Positions 25,400 through 36,256 of a stretch of DNA of 64,000 nt are shown here, piece after piece. The first letter of the stretch is position 1. Each line of letters begins with the position of its first letter. The notes under the pieces were generated by a model that worked only from the letters and a program-made list of their open reading frames with translations, was not told the origin of the DNA and did not search any database. The translations under genes were made by a program, and so were the position numbers. Source of the stretch: Tomocerus qinae (taxonomy: Eukaryota > Arthropoda > Collembola > Entomobryomorpha > Tomoceridae); the NCBI GenBank assembly GCA_020055645.1, contig CM034546.1:98270001-98334000 (forward strand), in the 5' to 3' direction.

Positions 25400-26822
25400 A
25401 TTATTACTTAATTTAACAATTACATCTGCAACACCATGCAATAATGCCACAAATACAATGTAATGATTTATTTACCATTAAATTATTTACATCTTAGATT
25501 TTTTTGTTGTTTTATGAGTCTGTTATCTATCAGGAGAGATTAATAGGGCATTTATTACAGATTCTTAGTAGAGAAACTTATTTTCCCACGTTAATTTCTC
25601 CTGATATTTGACTAGATTGTAGCTTCGTAATACTAATGATGTATTATTTTTATGAAAAGGTGTGAACTGCCATGATATCAGTACCAGATTATTCTGGCCC
25701 ATGAACAACATTTATTATTCAAGACTCAAATTATTACAAACAACAGTCAAGTCTCCTCATGTCAATAATAAATCAGAGTGAAAGACAAAACAAGTCGCTT
25801 CGGAGTTCGGCTGATTGAATAAACATTATTATTATTACTATTATTGTACTACTTCTTGAAACCTTAAAACTACAATCATATTACGTACATATACTTAATT
25901 ATAATATCATATAATACTACATCGTACTTGCGTTGAAGTTGAATTATTCCCTTTGTACCCTTATATTATGTGTTCTAAAGTACACCGAAACTTTATCACG
26001 TTCCTCATTTAACGAATCACAATAAAGTAATTCAACAAACTTCTTCCATTTTAATGGAAAATAATCATGACCGAAACTTGTTGATCCTTGAGTGTAAGTG
26101 CAGTATAACAACAGAATAATAACATTTAGGTAATAGTTTACATCTCTCATGTAGTTCTCACTCATTATTGTTCTCTCTAAGATGCTATGCAAATGCAATG
26201 AATGATTCTCAAATTTCTCGGAATTCAATAAAGTGTACTTTTAATCTAAACTCTCCTACAAACATCATTTCAACCAAAGTGGACAACATCTCAATCACTG
26301 ATCCTATTATATCTGACAACTGACATTTTGTCATGGTCATATCATACAGGATTTAGCACTTTAGGATACAATCACGGTCTCAATGCATCAATATGTATTC
26401 TCAGATTCAGTAGCTCTTAGGTACTACTTACTTATCAGTATTAAATGCCATTTACATTAGCCCTACCTAAAAAACGTATCAATTTTAACAATAATTGCAT
26501 TAAATAGTGAATCATTAATATCCCATTTTCGGCTTTATGATTTCTAAATATTTGGCTCATGCAGTTTAATATCACTTTTAAGTAGCAACAAAATTATGTA
26601 TTTTTCCAATGTTCAAACCCTACTTTATACAGATACATGCACATTGACTGTATTTTCCGATTCATTAAATAATCAGCTTTCCCATATTCACAAGCAGTGT
26701 CAGACAAAATAGTTAGTAAATAGGTATTTTCACAAGATTATTCAGGTAATCACATTTTCAAATTGACCTCATCTGACATAATTTCACCATGTCAAATAGT
26801 TGTGTCCAGTCCACATCAGAGT
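25400..26822. other. Intergenic, between convergent calexcitin and PIERCE1 genes
   Basis: Contains the calexcitin 3' UTR. An AATAAA lies at 25395-25400, overlapping the stop codon, and another at 25818-25823, just before an ATT-rich microsatellite. A minus-strand frame at 25944-26165 starts MSENYMRDVNYYL but has no recognisable homology and is not called. Nothing else seen. Confidence 0.5.
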
Positions 26823-27963
26823 TTATACTTTGGTTTTATGAGAATTGGTGTTCAGAGTTCTGTTACGATACATCCCAGTGCGACCCAATAGATTTGTGAA
26901 TCCACAATTTCGAGGATAATATCTCTGAGTCATCGTGTGGGGTGTAGGTCCGAAGCGACCGTAGTCCGATGTTGTTGTGATGTAAAATGGATGAATTACG
27001 CGATCGCTGCCGTATCCCTACATTTACAGTAACAAATAAGTGGGTTCAGGACACGGGCCATTAATAAGTGATAGGTAGTGAAGTTTGTACCTTAAACCAC
27101 TCAGGATTATTGAATCTGCGAGGAAGATTTTCTTCGATTGGGTAATGATCGCAAGTCCTTTTTCCTTCGATTCCTTCCCAACCCGTTAGCGGAGGTTGAT
27201 TTCTATCCTCATCGGGAATCTCTTCTCTTAGACTGTGGGGTAGACATTTCTTGTCCTCTGGAACAGGCTCATATGGCTTCGGTTGACCTTGGATGACCCC
27301 TAAACAAGGGTAGGGACGCAGACGAGGATTGCATGTTCTTGGGCAATCTGCATTCGGAGCTTGCCCTGGTCCAACTATCTGCTCATACTTTTCCCTTAAG
27401 ACATCCAATTTCCGAGTGCCTGAACAACAATCAGCAGGGGAAGGAGCATTTGCGTATCTAATTACAGAAAATGTGAATTTAAAAGCTGCGACATATAAAA
27501 GTGCTTTTCGATCCTTCACTCTTTGCCACTTACACTGTCTCAGTGGTAGAAATAGGATTTATTCGAAACGAAATGTTTTTTGGTGTTCCTCTAGCAAGAT
27601 CAACAATTGCATAAGCTCCATCGGCCTCATTCTCGTCTTTGTCCTGTTGATAATCTTCCATCCGGCACATATTATTCGGGTAACCTTCACGAGGTGGTTT
27701 GTACTTTGGTAGGGGCCTGAAATTTTAAGCATTCTTGTAGTGAATTTTCAATACAATGCATGATCTTTTTACAATTCAACAGACAATCCTTACTCATAGT
27801 TGGGAATAGCCTTCAATGGCCGGTCACAAGGATCATCAATTCTTCCGACAGCGTCCAGCAGAGGATGTCGTCTGGGAATTTCTTTCGGATATGGGACCCA
27901 ACCAGCAGCAGAAGTATTGCAACCCCATGCAACTCCACTCGAAGGATTGTAGCCCTCAGCCAT
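26823..27963 (-). CDS. PIERCE1: PIERCE1-like axonemal microtubule inner protein
   Basis: Piercer-of-microtubule-wall proteins sit inside the doublet microtubules of motile cilia and sperm flagella. Coding exons: 27794-27963, 27534-27716, 27091-27457, 26823-27017; phases agree, 304 residues. The last 75 residues match the family: LPRRFNNPEWFKGYG, then TTTSDYGRFGPTPHTM, then a tail with GRTGMYRNRTLNT. Vertebrate PIERCE1 is about 136 residues. Here some 225 residues precede the RFNNP motif, proline- and cysteine-rich with NADCPRTCNPRLRPYPC and YEPVPEDKKCLPH. The ATG is preceded in frame by TAG ten bases upstream, so the start is firm unless there is a further 5' exon. Expression in testis is expected. 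The family call rests on the C-terminal part only. Confidence 0.85.
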
Positions 27964-28341
27964 TTCTGTCTATATGGATTGAGATATCACCTTGCAAGGA
28001 ATTGGATTACAATTTGCAGGTTAAAAATTATGTATGCAAAATTGACACTAAAATTGTAGAAAGTTGCAGCGTGGAATGAAAGAGGAATCAATTTTTGAAT
28101 CATATTCCGAGAAGACAGCAGAGTTTTGAGTTGATCTGCTGTGGATGTTTATATTATTTACCGATAGCCATGGCTACTCCATCAAACCCGAAAAGACATC
28201 CGAAAATATTTTAGTACAAATCATTCAATCTTCATTGGTCTGTGTCCTCTGTGTGGTTGCTGTGAAATACATTCAATTTGATGAAGAGTATTGTTCTCCA
28301 ATTTTGAATGAGGTCGATAATCGTTATATTGAGATCATAAT
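27964..28341. other. Intergenic, PIERCE1 5' flank
   Basis: Short stretch between the PIERCE1 start and the transposon; it should carry the PIERCE1 promoter. A plus-strand frame from 28145 runs into the transposon and looks fortuitous. It includes the left copy of the 9-bp target duplication at 28333-28341. Confidence 0.4.
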
Positions 28342-29301
28342 GGGTACCAATTTACAGGGCTGTAAAAGTAATTATTTAGGCAGTAAAAAGAAATTTTTTA
28401 GGCAGTTTTTTAATCGGCAGTAAACTTTTATTAGAAAGGCAGTAAAAACAAATGCAATTGGCTGTAGAACCAATCCTAAAAGCAGTACCAAAAAATTTCT
28501 TTTTATATGTACTTTAATAGCACATGTTCACTTAAAATTTTGGACTGTATGACTCGTGACGAAGATAACCCTGTTTTAAGGTGCTTATGTCTAGTAAAAG
28601 GCTACTTAAGCTTGTCAATTACCGAAAGTATGTCCATGATGCTGCAAATAAACTAAACTGCAACAGATATCCTGTATTTTTTTTCGAAATAACTAGCAGA
28701 AAAAATGTTTTCATACGTAATCAGCGCTTACATGAGTCCTAGTGTCTGTAAAAAGTGGAAAACTTTTGAAGGATTTTGTCATCTGAAATTTCCATGTGGC
28801 ATGTTATATTCACACCTATGACAATCATAAAAATTCACTATGCACTTGTCCGTTTTTTTCAAAAGATTTTTACATGTAAACACAACTAAGCCATTGCCAA
28901 GATAAACAAGGCACGTATTAGGTATTCAGTATTCACATTTCCTTCCACCCATTGTTAAGCAGATATTGATTCCAATTAAAAGAAGACGACCTCCAGGCGT
29001 ATCTAAAGCACTCGTGAAACCGTAAATTTTGATTACACTGATACTTTCATTACTTTACCTTAAATACTGACATTGAATTCACATTGAATTAATCCTAGAA
29101 GTGACCTATAATTGAAATAATCCTTCATTTAACTATTTAAATATCATTATTTTGTTACTGCCTTAATCATTGGTTCTACTGCCTATCGCAATTGTTTTTT
29201 ACTGCCCCACTTGATTAAAATTACTGCCTTAAAAAAACTGCCTAATACAATTCTTTTTACTGCCTAAATAATTATTTTTACAGCCCTCTAAAAGTTTACC
29301 C
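28342..29301. mobile_element. Non-autonomous Mutator-like (MULE/foldback) element
   Basis: A 960-bp element bounded by GGGTACC at the left and TTTACCC at the right, flanked by perfect 9-bp direct repeats GATCATAAT at 28333-28341 and 29302-29310. The termini form long imperfect inverted repeats of about 150 bp: left GGGCTGTAAAAGTAATTA and GGCAGTAAAAAG, right the complements CTTTTTACTGCC and TTTTTACAGCCC. Each arm contains several copies of GGCAGTAAAA. A 9-bp duplication plus long inverted repeats starting GGG is typical of MULEs. There is no transposase frame inside. Confidence 0.75.
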
Positions 29302-29310
29302 GATCATAAT

Positions 29311-30055
29311 GAGGTTATGATACTTACATTTAGCAACTAAATAGTTTATCACCGAGTCCTCTGTGATTACGTAAGGAATTCTGTTTACCATAATGTTGCA
29401 TGCGAGAGAGATAAGGAGTTCATAGTACATATTAATGTATTAGTAGGTATATCACTTAACGTTTTACCATCGCTATTGAGTTCATCTCATATGGCTCTGG
29501 AATTTCTCAATAATACTCTGGTTGAACTTTTGGAAGAGCAGTCCAGTTTTCCATTTAATTATCTCATGGAGATAAAAATGTAACTCTCTTAGTTGGGAGG
29601 AGTGTCTGCGGCAATGTGGTTTAAATCAAACAAATAATGATAAATCATCATGGAAGTATATAAAATGATCAAAATCTAGTTTGTCCGGTTTAGAAAACAC
29701 TTATTCTGGAAAATACTCTCTTTGGAAAAGTTATCGAGATAAAACAAACATCAGTTCATCACCAGCACTATCACAGTCCGCTTCACGTGCTCTCATAAAT
29801 TGAAGTAGAGCAAAGATTGCCTTACCCACTGCGTGAAAACTAAAATCATACAGTCTTATACATCTATACAATCATTTACTACTTTCGTTACGGTTTTTAC
29901 GTTGTTGGCAGATTTGTGCAGGACATTCAAAAGTCATTTTTCGAGCGAGAATAAATGTTCATGTGTGATTATTTGAATACATAAATTGTCCTAATCATGT
30001 GAAGTGAAGATACTATCATACCAAACAGAACTTAATAATAGCACATAATATTAGA
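29311..30055. other. Intergenic, zinc-finger gene 5' flank
   Basis: AT-rich DNA between the transposon and the zinc-finger gene ATG. It should hold the promoter and 5' UTR of that gene. I see no coding exon or RNA gene. Confidence 0.4.
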
Positions 30056-31211
30056 ATGGAGGACAGAAATTGCTTAAACTTGTCATTGACGGAAAGAATA
30101 CTGCTACTTGAGGAAGCATGCAAATTTCATACAGGAAGAATGGACACTTTTCAACAGGAAATTAAACTTATCCTCACAGAGGTCAACATTATCATTAGTT
30201 GGATTCATAAACACTTTGGTAAGAATTGTAGAAAATCTACTGTAAATCACAACTAAAGATTATTCTCAAGATTGTTATTACTTACTTTGATGTTGATTTT
30301 TTTGTGGTTACAGATACAGATTTGTTAAATAGGAACTCCATGCCACATCCAGAGCAATCATTTTTGGTTGGAGAGGAAAATAACAAAAGCCGAGAGAAAG
30401 TGACGATTAAAAATAGAGCAGAAGAAAAATCTTCAAGTGAAGAAGGCGAAATCTCGATTATTCACAAAGGTAAATAATGCGATTGCTCAAAATCTACTTT
30501 TTAGATTAAGCTGTTATAATTTTCAATTTTTCAGTTGGAAAATCCTTTGATAAAACAAAATCCAACAAAACCCCTGGGACTACATCAAGCAAACCAAACG
30601 GACATACAACTGAAGTTGTTCATAATGAACCATCTCAAGGAAATAAGAGAGCAGGAGTAAAAACAGATTCAAAAGGGAAAATTCATGTTCAGTGTGAGGA
30701 ATGTGGAAAAGTTTTAAAAGGGCCTGGGTCGCTGCGTGCTCATATGCGAACTCACTCAGATGTCAGACCCCACCAGTGCACGCAGTGTGGAAAAGCTTTT
30801 CGAATGAAACATCACCTGGAATTTCATCTGCTTGTACATTCGGGAGATAAAAAGGAAAGCTGTTGTTTTTGTGGGAAGAGCTTCCTTGTCAAAAGAGATC
30901 TTCTGAGGCACGAAAGAACGCACACCGGGGAGAAACCGTTCAAATGCCAATACTGTCCCAAGTCATTTAATGTGAAACAACATTTGACTCTCCACATAAG
31001 AACGCACACCGGAGAACGACCCTACAAATGTCCAATATGTGATAAATCATTTTCACAAGCAAATAGCCTGAGGATCCACAAAAAAATTCATTTAAAAGAA
31101 AGCATAACAGATGAAACTATAAACTCTAATCCTACAACAAATTCAATAAGACAAAGCTTACCAGTACAAACACAAAATACAAGAGCCAATTTACAAATCA
31201 AACACAATTAG
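30056..31211 (+). CDS. C2H2 zinc-finger protein, five fingers
   Basis: Probable DNA-binding transcription factor. Coding exons: 30056-30218, 30314-30469, 30535-31211; phases agree, 331 residues. The N-terminal 55 residues (LSLTERILLLEEACKFH onward) are amphipathic and probably helical, perhaps for dimerisation. A polar, acidic and lysine-rich linker follows. Five consecutive C2H2 fingers start at CEECGKVLKG, CTQCGKAFRM, CCFCGKSFLV, CQYCPKSFNV and CPICDKSFSQ. Linkers 3-4 and 4-5 are canonical THTGEKPF and THTGERPY; linkers 1-2 and 2-3 are divergent (THSDVRPH, VHSGDKKES). No ZAD, BTB or SCAN domain is visible. Orthology cannot be assigned by eye. The gene ends 91 bases from the stop codon of the oppositely oriented F-box-like gene. 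Confidence 0.93.
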
Positions 31212-31273
31212 ATTAGTTTTACTACACATTTTACATTCTTTGATATTTGTAGATGTTATAAAATTAAAGTGTA

Positions 31274-31279
31274 AATAAA
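31274..31279 (+). other. Polyadenylation signal AATAAA of the zinc-finger gene
   Basis: AATAAA 63 bases after the zinc-finger stop codon and 24 bases before the stop codon of the opposing gene. Transcripts of the two genes therefore probably end within, or overlap by, a few dozen bases. Confidence 0.6.
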
Positions 31280-31302
31280 ACAATGTAGATAATTGTACAA
31301 TT

Positions 31303-33093
31303 TTAGGGATGCCATTCCACAGTAACACCTGGGAACTGGTTTTGTATTATTTCTAACCCTTCAAAGGTTAACTTAGGTGAAGTCACTAGAATGGTTTTGA
31401 TTGCTGGCATTCCGTAAAAGGCTAATGAAGATGCATCTGTGATTGTTTCTCCGGCGTCATATAAAGCTAAATGCTCTAGTTTGACCATACTCGACAGAGC
31501 TAGACCTAGACCTGATTTTGAACTGGCAAGGGCATTCTGATCATTCATAGCTCTAACTCCCGCATTAGAACTTAGCAGGAAATTGTCGAGAATATTTTTA
31601 CATGCTTCTTGTTTTAGACCGGTAAGTCCACTGTCAGTTAGGTGCTTCAAGTTGCAGCGAAGTCTGAGAGATACAAGCGATGTGCCTCTAGATAAAATCA
31701 ATTGCATTTCCTCATCTTGAATGTAAAGTCTTCTCTTTTCGTCAACAACCTGTGGATTTTGGTCAATGTGCAACTTGGTCATGAGTGGTAACATTTGACA
31801 AATCATCCCTTTTCCAAAGTTGAAATTTTCAGGTAGGTAATTTTTGAAATTAAAGTCCTGAGTAGCATTTCCAGCAATTTTTGGTGGCTCCAGCACATCT
31901 CTTGATATGGTGAATGACACATCAGAGAAAGAAAAGTTGTTCGGGGCTAGTAGTCTTGGTGTCTGTGGAAACATGTAGATACCCTCAAAACTGCAATTGA
32001 CATGCTCCGGAACGATAGATAAAACGAGGTCCTCCAAACCGTTTTGTAACTGTATTGGACCAAAGTGAATATTCTTCAAGGCAACGAGACCCTTTTTGAT
32101 GAACGTTTTGATTTTCCTTCGGCTTCGATCGTCAAAATTTGGAAAAGCGAAATTCAAAGACACATCCGTGATAGCCGGCATTTTAATTACCAACATCAGT
32201 GATAGGGATTTTATGAATTCATTGAAAAATATTCGTTGGTTTCTGTCAAGTGTTTTGGTAAAGGTGCAAGTATCAAGGAAGAACTTCTTTAGCAATGGCG
32301 CATTATTGACAAGGAAATTAGATAGCGGATAGATAGAAAACAAATGAGGGACCGATCTGTAGTCTGTTTGAGTTTCATCGGAATTTCCAATTATTAAAGA
32401 AAATTCTTCAACTCCAAGGTACTTTAGTGGCAATATTTTCAAAAGAATAGCAGTATAGTGAACGAAACGAGAATCAATCGTTAGTTTCCGTAATTTTCTC
32501 TTGTTGTGCTTCAAAATGTCCACTGGAAGTCCTTGGATCATGATATCTTCTAGTATCTCTCCTAGTAATTGGAATCTTTTCTCCTGTATTTTCTTTTTAT
32601 CATTAGCTTCGTTTCCTTCCTCTATTGAGTAGAGCATTGCAAACTGCTCATTCCGTGAGATAATATTCAGTGTCTCCATATTTTCTAAATTATAAAGCAA
32701 ACGAAGCAGATCTGGCCATTCGAGTCGACAATCAATTAATTCCACATCACGAACATCTGTAGAATTTACTTTAATTAGCCATTTCTGAAGATCATCAATT
32801 TTATTTACATCCCTCAGTCGCATCGTTTTACTGCGAATCTTGAAGCCCTTTTTCACAGAATTTTCTTCAACATTGGAATTGATGCAGAAACAATATTCTA
32901 CACTGTTCTCCATCATTTGGACCATTATTCCGTCCATCCGTTTGGAGAGAAGTCTCCATTTGCGAATAGCATCCAAATCAAGATATTGAAAGATTTTTGC
33001 GTTCAGGCTTCTGTCTGCCAACACAATTTGCCATGACGGAGTGCGAAAATATTCGCAAGCTTTGTCCTTCCAAGAACTCAAGGTGCTTAACAT
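31303..33093 (-). CDS. F-box/LRR-like protein, intronless
   Basis: Uninterrupted frame of 596 residues. Residues about 20-58 (WQIVLADRSLNAKIFQYLD, then RKWRLLSKRMDGIM) fit an F-box: a hydrophobic helix, IFxYLD, and the basic R..LLSKR segment. The rest is rich in leucine and contains repeated LxxLxL-type strands, such as LRKLTIDSRFVH, LKYLGVEEFSLII, LVSLRLRCNLKHL and LEHLALYDAG, consistent with irregular leucine-rich repeats. If correct it would be a substrate receptor of an SCF ubiquitin ligase. Lack of introns contrasts with every other long gene in the window and suggests origin by retroposition or a rapidly expanding family. The function call is by pattern only; the coding status is certain. 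Confidence 0.8.
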   Translation of the reverse strand: MLSTLSSWKDKACEYFRTPSWQIVLADRSLNAKIFQYLDLDAIRKWRLLSKRMDGIMVQMMENSVEYCFCINSNVEENSVKKGFKIRSKTMRLRDVNKIDDLQKWLIKVNSTDVRDVELIDCRLEWPDLLRLLYNLENMETLNIISRNEQFAMLYSIEEGNEANDKKKIQEKRFQLLGEILEDIMIQGLPVDILKHNKRKLRKLTIDSRFVHYTAILLKILPLKYLGVEEFSLIIGNSDETQTDYRSVPHLFSIYPLSNFLVNNAPLLKKFFLDTCTFTKTLDRNQRIFFNEFIKSLSLMLVIKMPAITDVSLNFAFPNFDDRSRRKIKTFIKKGLVALKNIHFGPIQLQNGLEDLVLSIVPEHVNCSFEGIYMFPQTPRLLAPNNFSFSDVSFTISRDVLEPPKIAGNATQDFNFKNYLPENFNFGKGMICQMLPLMTKLHIDQNPQVVDEKRRLYIQDEEMQLILSRGTSLVSLRLRCNLKHLTDSGLTGLKQEACKNILDNFLLSSNAGVRAMNDQNALASSKSGLGLALSSMVKLEHLALYDAGETITDASSLAFYGMPAIKTILVTSPKLTFEGLEIIQNQFPGVTVEWHP

Positions 33094-34007
33094 TTTTATA
33101 TACCTTTAGAAAAACTGCAGTGTAAAGTTTCGTTGCTTTTTCTTGAGAATTGAACAAATTCAGCATAAAACAGAACAGCCAACATCAATTCGGAAACCAT
33201 ACCTTTATTTATTTACAATCCTTATTTAAATTGTATAGCTACACCTTGACAACTTTTACCCAACATTTACAGGGTCATGGCCGGTGTCTACTTCAGGTGC
33301 GTTTATATAAATTGCTTTGAGTGACGACTCTTCAATTGACACAACCTTTTGTAAATCATTTACTTAATGACGGTTTGAAATTGAAAAGAATATTAAATTG
33401 CATAACCACTTTGGTCATTGTTTGCACAATGTGCACCTTTTGAATTTATGCCTGTATATAAAATGTGTATCATATCCTTGTATATAGTAGGTACATAATA
33501 TTATGTTAGTTAATACATTATTGATTACAATAATGTGACAATTTCATAAGGAGCGCTTTGAAATTCGAATAGCTGTGTGGGATGTAATTGACAATATTTG
33601 CCCTCGAGTATTACTGGTGTAATATTGTAGAACATTTTTGCAGAAACTAGGTTAGGTCTTATAAACCCTAGCGTAGAGCGTCCTTAATTATAATAATGAC
33701 AATGACATTAATGGTCGATATAGCAGACACATATTTGTTATTTGCTTTATTGATTCAGAGAATTTGGCTTTCGACAAACCTTTAGTTAAAGCATACACAT
33801 TTTCTAAGATAAATACCATTTCAATTGGCAATTGCTTGCTTTGCACAGACCTGGCCGTGAATTCTTAAAGCTCGCTGTAATACTATTTTATAATAGTCAT
33901 TTAACAATCTACAACTAAACTTAGAATACTAATACATCGATTGGTCAGTGTGGTATTAACATAGTGAAGAGTTGCACATTGCAATTTCAATATTAGCAAA
34001 GAATAAA
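33094..34007. other. Intergenic, divergent promoter region
   Basis: Lies between the F-box-like gene (minus) and the first crystallin-like gene (plus), so it should hold both promoters. A TCAGT initiator-like motif occurs near 33945. No coding exon or repeat seen. Confidence 0.4.
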
Positions 34008-34811
34008 ATGATTTTCTACTGCAAGAAAGGATTGTTTTTCTTCACCAAAATCGTTATTGTACTTTTGACAATAAATGAGGTTTCCGGTGTAGACCAGAAG
34101 ATTTCCTTTTTTGTCACTGAGGATTGCTCAGGCAAAAACATTTCATTCGGTGATACCCAGACAAATCTTGCACAAGAAGTAAAATCATCCAAGTCATTTC
34201 TAGTAGAATACGGAGCGTAAGTCATTACTTTTCACTCTGAATTGACTTAGAAGTTAATAAATAATCTAAATTGGTACTTTCACAGGTGGAGAGTGTACGA
34301 AACAGGGATGGAAAACTCCAGCAGTGACAACAAAGAAAACTCAACCACAGGACAGAAGGAGAAGGATAACAAATCTACAACACCAAAAATTTGGATGGCA
34401 AATATTACTAATAAAACCTGCCGGAGTAAATCAATGAGCCTAGAAAGAATTGAACGAATTGGCGAGCGAGATTTGGATTCGGACACGTTGACATTGTATT
34501 CTGGAGTTAATTATGCAGGGAAATCAACGGTTGTAAATGAAACTATATCCTACGAGAATTGGATTGAATTTAAATCTTGGGCCATTACAGGTGAGCGAAG
34601 CTGGGCTGCTTTCAAAGAAAAGGATTTTCAAGGGGAACTTATCTGCCTTGAACCTTCAAGTTCAAAATATGGTGTCGCCCTTTCCGGAGAGATACAGAAA
34701 GCTTCATTTCTCTCTGTACGGAAAGGCTGCAACGGGAGCTGTTCTTTAAAAGCCTTTTCCAATTTGATCCTTTCCTCAATCATCTTTATTGGCGCAATAA
34801 AACTTATTTAA
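34008..34811 (+). CDS. Secreted betagamma-crystallin-like protein, paralogue A
   Basis: Two exons, 34008-34216 and 34286-34811, joined in phase 2; 244 residues. Residues 1-27 form a signal peptide (hydrophobic KIVIVLLTINEVSG). Greek-key motifs of the betagamma-crystallin type, Y/F-x4-F/Y-x-G, are visible: ISFFVTEDCSGKNISF, LTLYSGVNYAGKSTVV and AAFKEKDFQGELICLE; the last two have the Tyr/Phe and Gly at the expected spacing. The insert between motifs 1 and 2 is Ser/Asn/Lys-rich. The last 20 residues are hydrophobic (LILSSIIFIGAIKLI) after a CNGSC segment, as in GPI-anchor signals. Paralogues B and C share the intron position (just before a Trp, phase 2), the W-x-x-T/F-T-G motif, a Cys in FxGExxCL, and the RKGC/RRGC/WRGC motif. 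Function unknown; extracellular surface location inferred. Confidence 0.85.
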
Positions 34812-35656
34812 TTTGGTCATGCCATGATTGTTATGCTATCCTAAGTAATGCCAATTTATTTAATAATCAACAGTAGTTGGCTGCACTTTTGACCATTTAC
34901 CTGTACTAATTATAACACTAAAATACAATATTTGTGCATAGATTTAAAAGGTTAATGTCTTCATGTCATTATTCATTGCGGAATTTAGCACATATTTTAT
35001 CAAATTAATAAGCTTTTCCTTTCAACAAATAATGGTTGCATTTTGTTTTACTGTTTTAGAATTTTAACTACTACGAGTGTAAATATTGTTAATCCCAATT
35101 CTAAAAGTTGCGAAATTAAAGAGCTGGTAATAAATTAATAACAGAATAAAATTTTGAATTAATCTTTACTCTACATAAAGATAAAGTGGGGCATGCGCAA
35201 GGGATTCTTTCACATTCTTGAATAAATAAATGTTTGTATCTATGTCCGTAATATTTTGTAATTAATGAGCAAGGACTAGGCTATCAGTACTGAGTCCAAT
35301 CAACGGTCTATGAAATTCGGGCCAATGCGCAGTCGCTAGAAATTTACTGATTTCAACATTTTCTAGCACACTTTATGTGTGCTAGGATTCAACTAGTATA
35401 ACAAAATTAGGTATCGATTGCAATTATACGCTGCATCATGCGGAGAATGTTATTAGCATGCTTTCATATATTATATTCCAAAATTCAGTAGTAAATGCAT
35501 AATGTATATAAGTAGATAGATACCAAAAGAAAAGTCTACATCTCCGAAAATTTGGTTTCATTCAATAAATATTTGTACACGAAGGAATAATAAATAGCAA
35601 TAAATACAATTCAGGTTTGTAGTCCCAGTACTGTCAAATTTTCAATGCCAATGTGT
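34812..35656. other. Intergenic with one perfect hairpin
   Basis: Convergent interval between crystallin-like A (plus) and cysteine-rich gene 3 (minus); holds both 3' UTRs. A perfect 9-bp stem (CTAGCACAC/GTGTGCTAG) with 5-nt loop lies at 35363-35385. No coding exon seen. Confidence 0.45.
35363..35385. repeat. Perfect short inverted repeat (9-bp stem, 5-nt loop)
   Basis: CTAGCACAC at 35363-35371 and GTGTGCTAG at 35377-35385 around TTTAT. It lies about 550 bases beyond one 3' end and 270 bases from the other. It may be a remnant of a mobile element or chance; no function is claimed. Confidence 0.4.
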
Positions 35657-36256
35657 TCAATTTACAGTGTTTGCATTGGAATGAAGGAAACATTCATAAG
35701 TCTGAGATTCGTCATTGTTGCAATAACAGGTGCAGTAATTGATTTCTTCCGAAATAGCGACGGGATACTTCTTCCCAAATGGGCATTGAGCTGGAATGAA
35801 AATGGTATAACTTACTATTTGGAAATTTCCTCAAAATATAAACTAACTCTTGAACTTTATCTTTAGATCATTATCAAAATTTAACAAAAATGAATTTAAG
35901 TTCAATTTTCGAACTTTTTTGAATTTATTGTTTACTTGTGTTTTGAGGGGTACAGTCATACAATTTGCTGCACATAGACCCTCCAAACTTTGGGTCGCAG
36001 CTGCATAGATTTTTGCAAGCGTCCAAATAATGAACTCCATGAGGGCAAATATCTATAAACACAAAACAATTATTTAGCACATAATATAAATACGTAAACC
36101 AGAATCGACAGTTTTACTAAATTGCATATGAAGTGCAATCTTACCAGATGATGTCGATGGAGGAATGTTTTTGTCCAAAATAAATGCTATTGTGATGTGA
36201 CCGTTAAAAATTATGCACATTAGGGTGGCAGTAAAAAGAGAAACTAAATTGCACAT
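35657..36256 (-). CDS. Small secreted cysteine-rich protein 3 (pacifastin-like)
   Basis: Three exons: 36145-36256, 35936-36052, 35657-35790, all junctions phase 1; 120 residues. Residues 1-25 are a hydrophobic signal peptide. Exon 2 encodes a six-cysteine module CPHGVHYLDACKNLCSC...C...C with spacing C-x9-C-x3-C-x-C-x8-C-x5-C. Exon 3 encodes a second module, CPFGKKYP ... CYCNNDESQTYECF. The plan and intron phases are the same as in genes 1 and 2 at 44-46 kb, on the other strand. Pacifastin protease-inhibitor domains have C-x9-12-C-x2-C-x-C-...-C-x4-C, so module 1 is similar but has one extra residue between Cys 2 and 3. Donor A|GTAAAC in exon 2 precedes an in-frame TAA; without splicing the protein would end after module 1. 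Confidence 0.8.

Noticed and set aside
25944..26228. Minus-strand frame with hydrophobic segment and ATG at about 26165
   Set aside because: Could be a small secreted peptide, but lies in the region of the calexcitin 3' end with no supporting motif.
28355..29287. Element boundaries at CAGGGCTG/CAGCCCT as a hAT transposon
   Set aside because: No target duplication flanks these inner ends; extending to GGGTACC/TTTACCC gives perfect 9-bp repeats, so the MULE reading is preferred.
35936..36052. Cysteine-rich gene 3 ending at the in-frame TAA after module 1
   Set aside because: An in-phase third exon at 35657-35790 with the family motif QTYECF exists, and paralogues have the same three-exon plan.
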